Below are positions 1 through 8,190 of a stretch of DNA of 54,704 nucleotides, one piece after another. A program made the translations under genes and the position numbers. Origin of the DNA: Treponema sp. (GTDB lineage Bacteria > Spirochaetota > Spirochaetia > Treponematales > Treponemataceae). Location: contig NZ_JAILGZ010000057.1 in assembly GCF_024696245.1 (NCBI RefSeq), forward strand, positions 1 to 54,704. Reading direction: 5' to 3'. Every line of letters starts with the position of its first letter. Position 1 is the first letter of the stretch. The notes under the pieces are model-generated. The model saw only the letters and a list, made by a program, of their open reading frames with translations. It did no database searches and was not told where the DNA came from.

Positions 1-840
1 GATTGTGTTTACGTTAATCATCAGCTTTTCTGGTGTGCCGGTAACAAGGGCAAGGTAAGGGAAAACGTTTATAAGGATGCCATTCTTTTTAAAATTTCTC
101 AGATGGAATACCCTCTTGTTATAAAAGATACTACAGGCTTGAGTTCCTATGGAATGGAAGTGTGCAGGACTTTTGAAGAAGCAAAAGCTTTTTTATGTTC
201 AAAGAGAAATAATTCTGACAGGGTTGTAGAGCACTTAATAGAAGGAAGGCAGCTGGGGGCAGAAGTATATTGCTGTGACGGAAAGATGACTTTTTTTAGT
301 CCCCTGGAATTTTCTGTAAACAAATATGGTATTACAAGTCCAAAGCTTAGTATAAAAAAAGGTCCTGTTAATAGAAAAGATTTTTGTCTTGAAGCGCTTG
401 AAGCCTGCTTAAAAAAGATTGCGGAAGCTTTTAAATTTAACGGGGTCTTTCAGGTTGATCTGGTTTTTGCAGAAGGCAAATGGTATGTAATAGAAATCAA
501 TCCCCGGCTCAGCGGAATGTCCTGGACTTATAGTGCGGCTTTGGGAAAGTCTCCGGTGGAGCTTCTTTTAGAAAATGCCCTGGGGCTTCTTGATGTAAGG
601 GATATGGAATACACGATAAACTTTAAGCTGCCTTTGCAGGAGATAAGTATTCTTGAAGATATTTATCGTGAAGAGGGTGTGCGTTTTGTTCATCAGGTAG
701 AAAATCTTGCTGCAAGACAGGAAAGGGAAAAGGGATATCTTGAAGTTGTTCTTTGTGGTAAAAGTCTTGAATTTATAGAAAATAAATATAAACTTCTCAA
801 AGAAAGATTTGATAAGGCGGTTGAAGATGAATCTTTATGA
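1..840 (+). CDS. ATP-grasp ligase family protein, 5' end outside window (partial)
   Basis: The reading frame is open from base 1 without a stop, so the ATG at 103 is internal and the true start lies upstream. About 279 codons are visible. The region around codons 105-180 carries the ATP-grasp end signature: FQVDLVF, then EINPRLSGM, where the acidic residues and Asn bind Mg-ATP. These enzymes join a carboxylate to an amine or thiol through an acyl-phosphate. The substrate cannot be read from the sequence. The stop overlaps the start of the following HD gene by 14 bases, which implies translational coupling. It could be a peptide or amino-acid ligase. The fold is clear but the specific function is unknown. 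Confidence 0.7.
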   Translation, partial: DCVYVNHQLFWCAGNKGKVRENVYKDAILFKISQMEYPLVIKDTTGLSSYGMEVCRTFEEAKAFLCSKRNNSDRVVEHLIEGRQLGAEVYCCDGKMTFFSPLEFSVNKYGITSPKLSIKKGPVNRKDFCLEALEACLKKIAEAFKFNGVFQVDLVFAEGKWYVIEINPRLSGMSWTYSAALGKSPVELLLENALGLLDVRDMEYTINFKLPLQEISILEDIYREEGVRFVHQVENLAARQEREKGYLEVVLCGKSLEFIENKYKLLKERFDKAVEDESL

Positions 841-1924
841 TTACTGGAAGGGAGAATATTTTGACAGGGACAAAAGCGGTTATAAGTGGAATACCGACAG
901 CTATCATAAAATTCTTTGTTCCCGGGTTCCTGATTTTCTTAAGGATTACATTCAGCTTCCTCTTGTTCAGCGTTTAAGTGGAATCGGACTTTTGTGCGGA
1001 ACAGACTGGACAAAACTTTTTAGAAACAGATTTTTTTATTCCCGCCTGGATCATTCAATAGGTACGGCTTTAATTGCATGGAATTTTTCCAGGAGTAAAA
1101 AACAGGCTATAGCGGCCCTGCTTCATGATGTATCAACTCCTGCTTTTTCTCATGTTTCTGATTTTAGGAATGGAGATGCCCTTCTTCAGGAATCTACGGA
1201 AGACCTTAACATTCAGATGATAAATGAAAATGCTTTTCTTAAGGAACTTCTTGAACGTGACGGCTATAATCTTCAGGAAGTAAATGATTACCACAAGTAT
1301 CCGATTGATGACAACAAGTGTCCGGGGCTTAGTGCAGATCGTCTTGAGTATATGTTTCCAAGCGGAGCTGCCCTTAATGAAGTCTGGACTATGGAAGAAA
1401 TAAAAGAAACTTATAAAGATGTTGCAGTACTTCGTAATGAAAAACTTCTGCCTGAACTTGGTTTTAAAACAGAAAGCATTGCCCTGGATTATCTAAAGAA
1501 GTTTACGGATGTAAGTCTTATTTTGCAGCATAACGAAGACAAGGCAGCCATGCAGTTAATGGCAGATGTAATGACAGTTGCCCTTAAGGAAAATATTATT
1601 CATGAGCTGGATCTTTATCTTCAGAGTGAAAGTGAGCTTATAGAATTTTTTGATGACTATGCAGTAAAAAATCCTTCTGTAGAATTTACCCGCCTTTATT
1701 TAACGTTTAGAAATATGGACAGGGTTATCCATTCTGAAGAAAGGATGGATGACTGCTGGTGTGTTAGTCTTGATGTAAAAAAGAGGTATGTGGATCCTCT
1801 TGTTCAGGTAGAGATGAACCGCTTTGAAAGAATATCAAAAATCAATGAAGAGGCTGATAAGGTAATTAAAGATTTTCTTTCTTATAAAGACAGTCTCTGG
1901 GGCTGTGTTCCCTATTATAAATAA
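827..1924 (+). CDS. HD-domain phosphohydrolase
   Basis: A 365-residue soluble protein. Its N-terminal half has the HD-superfamily metal-binding pattern: SRLDHSIGTALIAW (first His) followed by AIAALLHDVSTPAFSHV (the HD pair), as in dGTPase-like and YfbR/YdhJ-type hydrolases. The expected activity is metal-dependent phosphate hydrolysis on a nucleotide or similar substrate. The ATG at 827 is preferred over one at 809 because AAGG at 814-817 sits at Shine-Dalgarno distance. It overlaps the ATP-grasp gene by 14 bases and is followed after 22 bases by an AraC-type regulator, so the three probably form one operon. No membrane segment is seen. The substrate is unknown. Confidence 0.75.
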   Translation: MNLYDYWKGEYFDRDKSGYKWNTDSYHKILCSRVPDFLKDYIQLPLVQRLSGIGLLCGTDWTKLFRNRFFYSRLDHSIGTALIAWNFSRSKKQAIAALLHDVSTPAFSHVSDFRNGDALLQESTEDLNIQMINENAFLKELLERDGYNLQEVNDYHKYPIDDNKCPGLSADRLEYMFPSGAALNEVWTMEEIKETYKDVAVLRNEKLLPELGFKTESIALDYLKKFTDVSLILQHNEDKAAMQLMADVMTVALKENIIHELDLYLQSESELIEFFDDYAVKNPSVEFTRLYLTFRNMDRVIHSEERMDDCWCVSLDVKKRYVDPLVQVEMNRFERISKINEEADKVIKDFLSYKDSLWGCVPYYK

Positions 1925-1946
1925 GCGGCTTTAATCTGAGGAAAAT

Positions 1947-2636
1947 ATGCAGGGACATAAATCAAAGCGTATTGTTTTTGTAGGCAGTGATACAAAACTT
2001 CTCAAGGAATGGGCAAAGGAAAATGAGACGGAAGTAGTGTCTTCCCTTTCTTTTTTATTTTCCATGGGAACAAGATTTATGCCGGACCTGATTGTTTTTC
2101 TTAAGGTAAAGGATGCAGAGCTGAGGGAGCTTCGTAAGAATGAAGCTTTTAAGAAAACTGTAGTTCTTATTGTTCAGGAAAATTTTAAGGACGAAAATAA
2201 TTTTAATTCCATTTCTGACTTCCCCCGGGTTTTGATTTGTAATGAAGAACTGGCTTTAGAAAAATCTTTTTATGACAGTCTTATGGAAATTATAGAAGGT
2301 AAAAAAAAGATGCTGCCGGTAAAAACAGCTTCCATCGTAAAATATACAATTCTTTTTATAAATAAAAATTATTCAAAAAAGCTTACCAGAAAAAATCTTG
2401 CTGATCAGGTTGGTGTTACAGATGATTATTTAAGCAGGGTTTTTAACCAGGAGATGGGGATTCCCCTCTGGTCTTATCTTAATCTTCTTCGTCTTAATGC
2501 AGCCAGGGAATTACTGGAACAGACTGGTATTTCCGTAAAACAGGTTTCCAGTCAGTGCGGTTTTGAATCTTCTTCTTATTTTACAAACTGTTTTACAAAA
2601 AAATACGGCATGTCTCCTTCTCAGGTCCGTGAGTGA
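1947..2636 (+). CDS. AraC-family regulator with receiver-like N-terminus
   Basis: A 229-residue protein. The last ~100 residues form an AraC/XylS DNA-binding domain with two helix-turn-helix units: LTRKNLADQVGVTDDYLSRV, then VKQVSSQCGFESSSYFTNCF and the closing KKYGMSPSQVR. The first ~115 residues begin with a hydrophobic strand (KRIVFVGSD) and alternate strand and helix like a CheY receiver. The conserved acidic pocket and phospho-Asp are not evident, so it is probably a pseudo-receiver. Shine-Dalgarno TGAGGAAA precedes the ATG. It likely regulates the upstream ATP-grasp/HD operon or a distant target. The 3' end runs into an 18-bp tandem repeat. Confidence 0.75.
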   Translation: MQGHKSKRIVFVGSDTKLLKEWAKENETEVVSSLSFLFSMGTRFMPDLIVFLKVKDAELRELRKNEAFKKTVVLIVQENFKDENNFNSISDFPRVLICNEELALEKSFYDSLMEIIEGKKKMLPVKTASIVKYTILFINKNYSKKLTRKNLADQVGVTDDYLSRVFNQEMGIPLWSYLNLLRLNAARELLEQTGISVKQVSSQCGFESSSYFTNCFTKKYGMSPSQVRE

Positions 2637-2697
2637 TAAAGGCTTCGTGAGTGATTACAGGTCATCAGGTGATTACAGGTTCGTGAGTGACTTAATA
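2626..2697 (+). repeat. 18-bp tandem repeat, four imperfect copies
   Basis: Four head-to-tail 18-base units start at 2626, 2644, 2662 and 2680. Copies 2 and 3 share GGTGATTACAGG-like ends; copies 1, 2 and 4 share CGTGAGTGA. The first unit contains the last codons and stop of the AraC-type gene, so the array looks like duplication of that gene's 3' end into the spacer. It ends just before the promoter of the next gene. Confidence 0.75.
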
Positions 2698-2725
2698 GAC
2701 TTTTAAAATAAAGGCATGATATACT
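2696..2725 (+). promoter_or_regulatory. Promoter of the SpoU methyltransferase gene (leaderless)
   Basis: A TAGACT-like -35 (2696-2701), an 18-base spacer and an extended -10 TGATATACT (2717-2725). The -10 ends 7 bases before the ATG at 2733, so transcription should begin at about the A of the start codon. No Shine-Dalgarno sits at a useful distance. Confidence 0.55.
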
Positions 2726-2732
2726 TTTTTTT

Positions 2733-3506
2733 ATGAAGAATACAAAGAATAATGAACTTGCGGTTTGTGGTTTTGCCGCTGTTAAACTTTTGGAAAAAAC
2801 TAATTACCACAGAATCAGGAGACTTTATTTTTCTGAAGAAAGGGCTCCTCTTTTTGGTGGTCTTTGTAAAAAACTCTCTGCAGATAAAAAGCCCTACAAT
2901 AAAGTAAAGGATATAGTTGAACTTGAAAAACTTTGTGGCAGTGTTCATCATCAGGGTGTTGTTGCCATGATAGAGGCTCCGGAAATTCTTTCCCTTAATT
3001 CAGATATTACAGCCAAATGGATTCGTAATAATGAAAGCGCCCTTCTTCTGGACAGGGTTGGGAACGCAAACAATCTTGGTGCCATTGTCAGAAGTGCAGC
3101 TTTTTTTGGAATAAAAAATATTGTCATTCCTCTTGATGAAGCTCAGTCTTCCATTACAACCAGTTCCTATCGTGTTGCGGAAGGTGGAATGGAATTTGTA
3201 AATATTTATTCCATTAAATCCATTCCGGCCCTGCTTAAAGATATGGAAGGAAAAATGGTTCGTATTGGAACTTCCCTTGATGCAAAAAAATCTTCTGCTG
3301 ATATTAAAAATCTCTGTGGCTCAAAAAATGCAATTGTAGTTCTTGGTAACGAAGAGCATGGTATCAGTGACCAAGTAAAGGAGAATTGTGATCATCTTGT
3401 TATTATTCCTTTCTCTGGAATGGAAGCCGGTAGTGATGGTCCAAAAGTTGACAGCCTTAATGTTGCTCAGGCAGCTTCTATAATTATGTACGAAATGAGG
3501 AAGTAG
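2733..3506 (+). CDS. SpoU/TrmH-family RNA 2'-O-methyltransferase
   Basis: A 257-residue SPOUT-fold methyltransferase that should transfer methyl from SAM to a ribose 2'-OH in rRNA or tRNA. Motif 1 is GNANNLGAIVRSAAFFG (N and R catalytic), motif 2 VVLGNEEHGIS, and motif 3 DSLNVAQAASIIMYE. These are the three SpoU signatures that build the knotted SAM site. An N-terminal ~90-residue substrate-binding domain precedes them, as in RlmB/TrmH-like enzymes. Which nucleotide is modified cannot be decided here. The gene has its own apparent leaderless promoter and is followed after 3 bases by the PAP2 gene. Confidence 0.85.
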   Translation: MKNTKNNELAVCGFAAVKLLEKTNYHRIRRLYFSEERAPLFGGLCKKLSADKKPYNKVKDIVELEKLCGSVHHQGVVAMIEAPEILSLNSDITAKWIRNNESALLLDRVGNANNLGAIVRSAAFFGIKNIVIPLDEAQSSITTSSYRVAEGGMEFVNIYSIKSIPALLKDMEGKMVRIGTSLDAKKSSADIKNLCGSKNAIVVLGNEEHGISDQVKENCDHLVIIPFSGMEAGSDGPKVDSLNVAQAASIIMYEMRK

Positions 3507-3509
3507 TTT

Positions 3510-4331
3510 ATGGTAAAAAAGATTCTTTCTCTTTTAGCTTTTTCTTTATTTTCCCTTTCTTTTTTAACGGCTGAGATTCCTTTTGAAAAGGATGCCCTTG
3601 CTGACGGTCTTATTTTAGGCGGTGGTGCTGCAGTTTTTGCAGGGGGCATGCTTATGGATGAGTATGTAGACTTTGACTACCCGGAAAATCTTGATAAGGA
3701 TGATGTTAATGTTTTTGACAGCTGGTGCATTCAGGATTTTGACAAAGCTTTTGGTTATGCCGGAAATATTTCTTATGGAGCCGGTGTCCTGCTTTTTCCG
3801 GAAATACTTTTTTCTGCTTCCTATCTGAATGATTCAATTAAGGGACAGGAACTTGTAACAATTGGTCTTATGTATGTAGAAAGTTTTTTATATACAAAAG
3901 GAACCATAAACATTATTAAGAATATTGTTCAGCGTCCAAGACCTTACTCTTATTACGGTGATGTGGATTATTTTGATGAATCCGTAAAAGACCGTTACTG
4001 TTCTTTTCCAAGTGGTCATACATCTGATGCATTTATGAGTGCAGCTTTTACCACTTATGTTTTTCATGAATGTTTTCCGGATTCTAAATGGTGTCTTCCT
4101 GTAGGAATTGCTTCTTATACAATTGCAACTTCAACTGCTGCCTTCAGGATGATGAGCGGTAATCATTTCTTTACGGATGTTCTGGCTGCCGCTGGTATTG
4201 GAACTTTTTATGGTCTTGGAATTCCTTATCTTCATAAGGTGATTTATAAAAAGAAGACTGCTGAATCCCAGAGGGCAAAATTTGAAGTGACACCCCTTCC
4301 TTCCGGATTTAATTTTACCCTGAGGTTTTAG
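3510..4331 (+). CDS. PAP2-family phosphatase with signal peptide
   Basis: A 273-residue protein with a cleavable-looking signal (MVKKILSLLAFSLFSLSFLTA). It has the three PAP2 motifs: KNIVQRPRP, PSGHT, and FRMMSGNHFFTD with the catalytic His and Asp. Family members dephosphorylate lipid phosphates such as phosphatidate, undecaprenyl-PP or lipid A, at the periplasmic face. The extreme C-terminus, FNFTLRF, ends in Phe with alternating hydrophobic residues like an outer-membrane insertion signal, which is unusual for PAP2. The start follows a GAGGAAG Shine-Dalgarno inside the end of the methyltransferase gene, 3 bases away, so the two are co-transcribed. Confidence 0.8.
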   Translation: MVKKILSLLAFSLFSLSFLTAEIPFEKDALADGLILGGGAAVFAGGMLMDEYVDFDYPENLDKDDVNVFDSWCIQDFDKAFGYAGNISYGAGVLLFPEILFSASYLNDSIKGQELVTIGLMYVESFLYTKGTINIIKNIVQRPRPYSYYGDVDYFDESVKDRYCSFPSGHTSDAFMSAAFTTYVFHECFPDSKWCLPVGIASYTIATSTAAFRMMSGNHFFTDVLAAAGIGTFYGLGIPYLHKVIYKKKTAESQRAKFEVTPLPSGFNFTLRF

Positions 4332-4346
4332 AAAATATTTTAATTC

Positions 4347-4853
4347 TTACTGGATGAATCTGTAGTCTCTAAAATAGATTCCCCGGATTTTTCCAAGTAC
4401 AAGATTTTCGTTTATAAGCTGGAAAAGTTCTGTTTTAACAAGGACTTCTCCTTTTTCATTTAATTCTTCTATTGTAAAGTCTTTAAAGTAATCAGCTATG
4501 AGGTTTTCAAGCATAAGTTCCTTGTTGGAAATTTCTTCAAATAATTCTCCATCTTTTTTTTCATAAGAGAACCAGGGAGAAACTACAACAAGGGCTCCGA
4601 TTTTATTGTCACTGTCACTTTTACATCTTACCCTTATCTGTCCAAAATCAGTAAAGGCATTAAGCTTGCTTGATTCAGGTCTTTTAAGAACCTGGGCTGG
4701 GGTAGGGTCTTCTTTTCTAAGGTTCTGGCCCGGTGTGTATTTTCCTGAAGCCAGGGCAAAGGCTGTTACAAATATAATTATTAAAAGTATTGAGGCAATT
4801 ATTGCTGTAAGTATTTTTGTTGATTTTTCCCATTCAGAAAAGTTTATCTTCAT
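4347..4853 (-). CDS. FliL-like single-pass membrane protein
   Basis: A 168-residue protein with one N-terminal membrane segment (about residues 15-36) and a periplasmic remainder. The C-terminal ~55 residues read like FliL: LENLIADYF, then TIEELNEKGEVLVKTELF, LINENLVLGKIRGIYF and RDYRFIQ, matching the FliL pattern of helix, LREELLxxIN, and VYFTDFVIQ. FliL surrounds the flagellar stator and supports motor torque. It sits alone behind hflX, not in a flagellar operon, so it may be a second FliL paralogue. An AGGAAGA Shine-Dalgarno precedes the ATG, and the gene starts 15 bases after the hflX stop. Confidence 0.6.
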   Translation of the reverse strand: MKINFSEWEKSTKILTAIIASILLIIIFVTAFALASGKYTPGQNLRKEDPTPAQVLKRPESSKLNAFTDFGQIRVRCKSDSDNKIGALVVVSPWFSYEKKDGELFEEISNKELMLENLIADYFKDFTIEELNEKGEVLVKTELFQLINENLVLGKIRGIYFRDYRFIQ

Positions 4854-4868
4854 TTTATCTTCCTGTTT

Positions 4869-6161
4869 TTAGTCAAAAATATAATCCTGAACAAGGGCAA
4901 GGGTTCTTGTTGAAGCTTTACCTTCGCTGTTAATTGTTCCAGGAATTCTTGCTGTGATTTTAATTGTGTTTGCAAGCCATTCTTCTTTTTCTATTGTACC
5001 GTTTTTGCGGCAGAGTTCCACAAGGTCACTTCTGTTGATTGGGAAAATAAAGTCCCTTAAAGTGCCAAGGAGGTTTTCTGTTATGCACATAAGAAGTTCT
5101 TCAAAGCCTTCCTGAGTTTTTGCACTTACCTTTATTGCTTCTGGAAATTCGGAAGCAAGCATTGCAAGACGGGAAGGGTCTTCCTTTACAGAATCTATTT
5201 TGTTAAGAAGGATTTTCTGAGGGATATGATCTGCATGGATTTCTTTAAGAACCTTCTGTACCTGCTGATACTGGAAGATGCAGTTTTCATCAGAGGCGTC
5301 AACTGTTATAAGAAGAAGGTCGGACAGGGCTGTTTCTTCCAGTGTGGATTTAAAGGCATCTATAAGGGTGTGGGGCAGGTTTGAAATAAAACCTACTGTG
5401 TCTGTAAGAAGGACAGTGGAAGCTTCACTTAAAGAAAGTTTTCTTGTGGTAGGATCCAGGGTTGCAAAAAGTTCGTTTTCTACAAATACATCAGCTCCAG
5501 TTAAGGCATTAAGGAGACTGGATTTTCCTGCATTGGTATAACCTACAAGGGAGCAGCTGAATGTAGAAGTTCTTTCCCTTTGTTTACGCTGAATGTTTCT
5601 GTTTATCTGAACCTGTTCAAGTTCTTTTTTTATCTGAAGGATTTTGTCTTCTATCTGGCGGCGGTCAAGTTCAGCCTGAGTTTCTCCGCTTCCTTTTGAA
5701 CCATAGTTGCCACCTCTCTGACGGGCCATGTCTCCATACATGTGACTGAGTCTTGGCAGGGAGTAGGTAAGTTTTGCCAGGTTTACCTGAAGAAGGGCTT
5801 CTTTGGTCTGGGCTCTCTGGGCGAATATTCTGATAATAACTTCGTTTCTGTCAAAAACAGGTTTTGTAACAAGGCGTTCCCAGTTGCGCTGTTTGGAAGG
5901 ATCTATTTCCCAGTCAAAAATAATGCAGTCTGCCTCTGAATCCTTGGAGCGGTCTGCAATTTCCTGAGCCTTTCCGCTTCCTATTCCATAGGTAGGGGTT
6001 GGTTCAATGCGGTTAAGGACAATTACATCTGCAATTTCCATGCCTAAGGTTTTTACAAGCCCCATGAGTTCTGCTGGCTGGGGATTTTCTGCTTTTTTAT
6101 TTGGAGCGCCTACCAGAAGGCAGCGTACTTTCTTTTCTTCTTCAAGTTTTACTTCAACCAT
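4869..6161 (-). CDS. hflX: Ribosome-associated GTPase HflX
   Basis: A 430-residue GTPase that binds the 50S subunit and helps rescue or split stalled ribosomes. An N-terminal HflX domain carries the glycine-rich linker RQRGGNYGSKGSGETQAE and a coiled helix with IEDKILQIKKELEQVQ. The G domain follows: G1 GYTNAGKSSL, G3 DTVGFI, G4 NKID. The length is normal for the family. The ATG at 6161 is chosen over one at 6212 because a good promoter (-35 6192-6197, -10 6169-6174) lies between them and ends 7 bases before 6161, giving a leaderless mRNA. It is divergent from aspS and followed by the FliL-like gene. Confidence 0.92.
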   Translation of the reverse strand: MVEVKLEEEKKVRCLLVGAPNKKAENPQPAELMGLVKTLGMEIADVIVLNRIEPTPTYGIGSGKAQEIADRSKDSEADCIIFDWEIDPSKQRNWERLVTKPVFDRNEVIIRIFAQRAQTKEALLQVNLAKLTYSLPRLSHMYGDMARQRGGNYGSKGSGETQAELDRRQIEDKILQIKKELEQVQINRNIQRKQRERTSTFSCSLVGYTNAGKSSLLNALTGADVFVENELFATLDPTTRKLSLSEASTVLLTDTVGFISNLPHTLIDAFKSTLEETALSDLLLITVDASDENCIFQYQQVQKVLKEIHADHIPQKILLNKIDSVKEDPSRLAMLASEFPEAIKVSAKTQEGFEELLMCITENLLGTLRDFIFPINRSDLVELCRKNGTIEKEEWLANTIKITARIPGTINSEGKASTRTLALVQDYIFD

Positions 6162-6168
6162 AGTTACA

Positions 6169-6197
6169 AGAATACAGAAAATAAAATCCTCTTTCAA
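6169..6197 (-). promoter_or_regulatory. hflX promoter (leaderless)
   Basis: Read on the minus strand: TTGAAA (6197-6192), a 17-base spacer, TATTCT (6174-6169), then 7 bases to the ATG at 6161. No Shine-Dalgarno is present. Confidence 0.65.
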
Positions 6198-6239
6198 TTG
6201 AAGAGAGTGCATTAAATAAGGTAAAAAACGTAATAAGCG

Positions 6240-6268
6240 TAGAAAAAAAAATTCAAAAACATTAAAAT
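6240..6268 (+). promoter_or_regulatory. aspS promoter (probably leaderless)
   Basis: TAGAAA (6240-6245), a 17-base spacer and TAAAAT (6263-6268), ending 9 bases before the aspS ATG at 6278. A second TATACT abuts the ATG directly, but as a -10 box it would start transcription inside the gene. No Shine-Dalgarno is present. Confidence 0.45.
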
Positions 6269-6277
6269 CCTTATACT

Positions 6278-8110
6278 ATGGAAAACTCAAAAAGAACCGT
6301 TACCTGTGGTCAGTTAACAGCCGCAGATGTTGGTAAAAATGTAGTATTGAATGGTTGGGTCAGCCGCTCCCGTGATCTGGGAGGACTCTGTTTTATTAGC
6401 CTCCGTGACCGTTATGGAATTACTCAGGTTGTAGTTGGTGATAAAGCTTCTGATGATGTTAAGAAAACAGCTGCTTCACTGAAGAGCGAATATTGTATTG
6501 CCGTTAAAGGTGTAGTTGCTGCACGTTCTGAAAAAGACGTAAACAAGGATATGGCTACTGGTGCTATAGAAGTAGAAGCCGAAGAAATTGAAATCTTTAC
6601 AACTTCTCAGGAACTTCCTTTCTCTATTGAAGAAGTACGCCAGAAGGACGGAAGTCTTGTTCTTGCAAATGAAGATCTCCGCCTTAAGTACCGCTATCTT
6701 GATCTTCGCCGTGCTCCAATGCAGCACAATATTATCCTTCGTTCTCAGGTTGCTTTTGCTACACGTGAATATCTTACTTCTCAGGGCTTCCTGGAAATCG
6801 AAACACCTACATTCATTAAGTCTACACCGGAAGGAGCCCGTGACTATCTGGTTCCAAGCCGTGTTCATCCTGGAAAATTCTATTCACTTCCACAGAGCCC
6901 TCAGCTTTACAAACAGCTGCTTATGGTTTCTGGTTTTGACAAGTATTTTCAGATTGCAAGATGTTACCGTGACGAAGATGCCCGCGGAGACCGTCAGCCT
7001 GAATTTACTCAGATAGATATGGAAATGTCTTTTACAAACCGTGAAGAAGTTCTTACTACAACTGAAGGCATGATGCAGTACATCTTTAAGAAGACTCTTA
7101 ATTATGAACTTCCTGCAAAATTTGACCGTATCAGCTGGGATGATGCTTTTGATCTTTACGGAAGTGATAAGCCTGATTTACGTTTTGACCTTAAGATGCA
7201 GGATGCTGCATTTATGGCTTCTATTTCTGATTTTGGTGCATTTAAAGCCGGTGCTGCAAATGCAGATAAAAATATTGAACGTCATAAGAGAAGCGGACTT
7301 AAGGCTCTTGTAGTAAAGAATGTTGCAGATAAATATTCCCGCAAGATGATTGAAGCCCTTGAAGATGTTGCAAAGCGCAATCACGCTAAGGGACTTGCCT
7401 GGATGAAGGTTAATGCAGAGGGAACTTTTGAAGGCGGTATTTCAAAATTCTATGCCGGAAAAGAAAGTGAAATCTGTTCTAAACTTGGTGCAGAAAAGAA
7501 TGACCTTCTTCTCTTTGTAAGTGATGAAAAATGGCAGGTTGCCTGTGTTGCCCTTGGTGCAGTACGCAAGCAGCTGGGTAAGGACCTTAATCTTTATAAT
7601 CCTGCAGATGAATTCCATTTTGCATGGATCATCGACTTCCCTTACTTTGCATGGAACGAAGAAGAAAACCACTGGGAAACAGAACATCATATGTTTACCC
7701 TTCCACAGAAAAAATACTGGGATACTCTTGAATCAGATCCAGGTGCCGTTAAGGGTGATCTTTATGACCTGGTACTTAATGGTTATGAACTGGCTTCCGG
7801 TTCTATGCGTATTAATGACCCTGCACTTCAGCAGAGAATCTTTAAGATTGTGGGCTATACAAATGAACGTGCAGAAAAGGCATTCGGCTTCCTTGTACAG
7901 GCATTTAAGTTTGGTGCACCTCCTCATGGTGGTATTGCTCCTGGACTTGACCGCCTTATCATGCTTATGTGTCATGAAGAATCAATTCACGAAGTAATTG
8001 CCTTCCCTAAGAATAACCTTGCTGCATCTCCAATGGATGAATGTCCTTCTCCTGTTGATGAACAGCAGCTTAAGGATCTTCACATTAACTGTTATGATGT
8101 TGAAGAATAG
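6278..8110 (+). CDS. aspS: Aspartyl-tRNA synthetase
   Basis: A 610-residue class II synthetase of the bacterial type that charges tRNA-Asp (possibly also tRNA-Asn) in the cytoplasm. An N-terminal OB-fold anticodon-binding domain (about 1-110, VVLNGWVSRSRDLGG) comes first. Motif 2 is FQIARCYRDEDARGDRQPEF, followed by TQIDMEMSF. The bacterial GAD insertion occupies about 290-420. Motif 3 is GGIAPGLDRLIMLM near residue 555. The start agrees with the usual AspRS N-terminus. It stands alone between a divergent hflX promoter and a strong terminator. Confidence 0.95.
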   Translation: MENSKRTVTCGQLTAADVGKNVVLNGWVSRSRDLGGLCFISLRDRYGITQVVVGDKASDDVKKTAASLKSEYCIAVKGVVAARSEKDVNKDMATGAIEVEAEEIEIFTTSQELPFSIEEVRQKDGSLVLANEDLRLKYRYLDLRRAPMQHNIILRSQVAFATREYLTSQGFLEIETPTFIKSTPEGARDYLVPSRVHPGKFYSLPQSPQLYKQLLMVSGFDKYFQIARCYRDEDARGDRQPEFTQIDMEMSFTNREEVLTTTEGMMQYIFKKTLNYELPAKFDRISWDDAFDLYGSDKPDLRFDLKMQDAAFMASISDFGAFKAGAANADKNIERHKRSGLKALVVKNVADKYSRKMIEALEDVAKRNHAKGLAWMKVNAEGTFEGGISKFYAGKESEICSKLGAEKNDLLLFVSDEKWQVACVALGAVRKQLGKDLNLYNPADEFHFAWIIDFPYFAWNEEENHWETEHHMFTLPQKKYWDTLESDPGAVKGDLYDLVLNGYELASGSMRINDPALQQRIFKIVGYTNERAEKAFGFLVQAFKFGAPPHGGIAPGLDRLIMLMCHEESIHEVIAFPKNNLAASPMDECPSPVDEQQLKDLHINCYDVEE

Positions 8111-8144
8111 GAAAAAAATTAAAGGAAAGCTTCTTTAAAACAAG

Positions 8145-8187
8145 AAGGCCGCTGAACTTTTTATAAGAAAGCTCAGCGGCCTTTTTT
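8145..8187 (+). terminator. aspS rho-independent terminator
   Basis: AAGGCCGCTGA (8145-8155) pairs with TCAGCGGCCTT (8173-8183) around a loop that can extend the stem (CTTT/AAAG), followed by a T-run. Confidence 0.9.
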
Positions 8188-8190
8188 ATT

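Noticed and set aside
6162-6212. A longer HflX starting at ATG 6212
   Set aside because: The added residues do not look like HflX, and the region contains the hflX -35 and -10 boxes.
6476-6868. A 130-codon open frame antisense to aspS
   Set aside because: It lies wholly within the strongly conserved aspS coding frame and follows its codon pattern; it is a shadow frame.
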